NCBI GenBank assembly: GCA_947475795.1
Contig: CANJOX010000134.1
Location: 1 to 8,265, forward strand
Reading direction: 5' to 3'
From: Gemmatimonadota bacterium
GTDB lineage: Bacteria > Gemmatimonadota > Gemmatimonadetes > Gemmatimonadales > Gemmatimonadaceae
Length of the DNA: 8,265 bases
Under the pieces are notes generated by a model, which did no database searches, was not told the origin of the DNA, and saw only the letters and a program-made list of their open reading frames with translations. Below are positions 7,488 to 8,265 of the stretch, one piece after another. Position numbers and translations under genes: made by a program. Numbering within the stretch: the first letter of the stretch is position 1; every line of letters starts with the position of its first letter.

Positions 7488-8104
7488 CGCGTGAGCGCGT
7501 ACACCACGAGATTCACCGCGAACTTCGTGTTGTCCACCGACAGAAACCGCTTGTTGTCCGGGTGGAAACTCCACTCCGAGCTGTAGTCCTTGTTGCTGTA
7601 CAGCACCGCAATGCGCCCGCTGCGCAGCACCGCATCCAGCTGCTCGTGCACGAGGTTGTCACCCCAGCCGTTCATCTCGTGCGACGTGGTGGGCGGCCCG
7701 TTCTCGAACACGAAGAAACTGCGGTACAGCTCGTGGCTGTTCGGCAGTGGTGCGAGCGGACCGGCCACCCGGCGAATCTCTTCGCGTACTGTTTTGTGAA
7801 ACGCGCCGTCCACGTCGTGGTTGTGGTCGTCCACGAACAGCAGCCCGCCCCGCGCGAGATAGGTGCGCAGCACGTCGGCCTCGCGCGTCGTGAAACGCAC
7901 CGGCAGGTGCCCCGTGAGAAAGAGCAGCGGATACGCGTACACCGCCTCCGACGACAGCGGCACCGTAACGCCCTGCGGGCGCACCGGCAGCGATGTATAG
8001 CGCGCCACGGAATCGATGACGTTCGGCGGCAGCATCGGCGCCGAATCCCAGTCGCCGGAGGCATACTGCGCCGTGGCGAAGACGAAGGGCTCACCGCGAC
8101 TCAT
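7484..8104 (-). CDS. DUF4159 domain-containing protein
   Basis: This 206-residue protein consists almost entirely of a DUF4159 domain. Recognisable elements are the opening FVFATAQYASGDWDS (7-21), YPLLFLTGHLPVRF (58-71), the glycine turn ARGGLLFVDDHNHD (84-97), HELYRSFFVFENG (124-136) and a C-terminal YSSEWSFHPDN (174-184). The domain has an amidotransferase/ThuA-like architecture but no cysteine. Its biochemical function is unknown; family members are commonly encoded near MoxR ATPases and von Willebrand-type BatA proteins. ATG at 8104 was chosen because it overlaps the stop of the preceding frame as ATGA. A GTG at 8125 would add seven residues. With either start there is no signal peptide, whereas many DUF4159 proteins appear exported. 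The next gene overlaps by four bases, so these two proteins are probably made together. Confidence 0.87.
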   Translation of the reverse strand: MSRGEPFVFATAQYASGDWDSAPMLPPNVIDSVARYTSLPVRPQGVTVPLSSEAVYAYPLLFLTGHLPVRFTTREADVLRTYLARGGLLFVDDHNHDVDGAFHKTVREEIRRVAGPLAPLPNSHELYRSFFVFENGPPTTSHEMNGWGDNLVHEQLDAVLRSGRIAVLYSNKDYSSEWSFHPDNKRFLSVDNTKFAVNLVVYALTR

Positions 8105-8265
8105 GGCGGCCCGCCGCGCGACCACACGCCGGCGTCGGTGCGCGTGACGACGCCAAGCACGCGCCGCGCGCGCACGAACGCGTCCGTGGCGTCGGCGCCG
8201 GTGTTGAGCGCGTCGAGCACCGCGCTCACGGCGGCCGCGAACGCCGGCGCATCGCCCAGCGCGTC
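8101..8265 (-). CDS. C-terminal end of an unrecognised protein (partial)
   Basis: An open frame enters from the window edge and gives 54 codons before a TGA at 8103-8101. The translated tail is Ala/Asp/Val-rich and helical in character (AAAVSAVLDALNTG, then DAFVRARRVLGVV) and ends in SRGGPP. I do not recognise a family. Evidence that it is real: its stop overlaps the DUF4159 ATG in an ATGA arrangement, the same coupling seen at the next junction, and the frame shows the codon character of its neighbours. By position it may belong to the same functional cluster as DUF4159 and the amidotransferase-fold protein, but this is inference. It could also be a fortuitous open frame, since GC-rich DNA yields many. 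Confidence 0.62.
   Translation of the reverse strand, partial: DALGDAPAFAAAVSAVLDALNTGADATDAFVRARRVLGVVTRTDAGVWSRGGPP

Noticed and set aside
7488..7574. N-terminal extension of the membrane protein to 7574
   Set aside because: The extra residues are read inside the DUF4159 gene. ATG 7487 in an ATGA overlap gives a sensible basic N-terminus followed by a membrane helix.
1..8265. CRISPR arrays, insertion sequences, tRNA or rRNA genes, toxin-antitoxin or phage genes
   Set aside because: I saw no spaced direct repeats, transposase motifs, terminal inverted repeats or RNA-gene signatures; nearly all bases are in well-supported coding frames.

Overview
This is a strongly GC-rich window of ordinary bacterial chromosome. 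Every gene I can support lies on the minus strand, so reading order runs from high to low coordinates. GC-rich codon usage, a soluble PknB-like kinase carrying a zinc ribbon, and a DUF4159 gene beside a membrane-anchored amidotransferase-fold protein would fit Gemmatimonadota or another soil-type GC-rich phylum. That placement is inference and was not tested by any search.

In transcription order: (1) the last 54 codons of an unrecognised gene (8265-8101); (2) a DUF4159 protein (8104-7484), overlapping gene 1 by ATGA; (3) a membrane-anchored protein with a class I glutamine-amidotransferase-like fold (7487-6051), overlapping gene 2 by ATGA; (4) a histone-deacetylase-superfamily hydrolase (6025-5093); (5) a CorA-type divalent metal transporter (5074-4046, GTG start); (6) a soluble Ser/Thr kinase with an N-terminal zinc ribbon (4001-3003); (7) an L-Ala-D/L-Glu-type dipeptide epimerase (2954-1932); (8) the replication-restart helicase PriA (1935-1), whose C-terminus runs off the window.

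The genes are packed tightly. Three junctions overlap by four bases, the other four gaps are 18-48 bases, and no stretch of 300 bases lacks a gene. No convincing factor-independent terminator or promoter was seen, so the block could be one transcription unit or a few coupled ones. Functionally it is mixed. Genes 1-3 look like the tail of a DUF4159/MoxR/BatA-type cluster continuing beyond 8265. The rest are housekeeping genes: protein deacetylation or acetyl-amide hydrolysis, Mg2+ transport, signalling, murein peptide recycling and replication restart. No mobile element, CRISPR array, RNA gene or obvious defence system was found.

The points most worth a second look are the priA start, which appears to be a CTG overlapping the epimerase stop; the cysteine-free DUF4159/amidotransferase-fold pair, whose predicted compartments disagree; the zinc-ribbon kinase without a membrane anchor; and the near absence of Shine-Dalgarno motifs.
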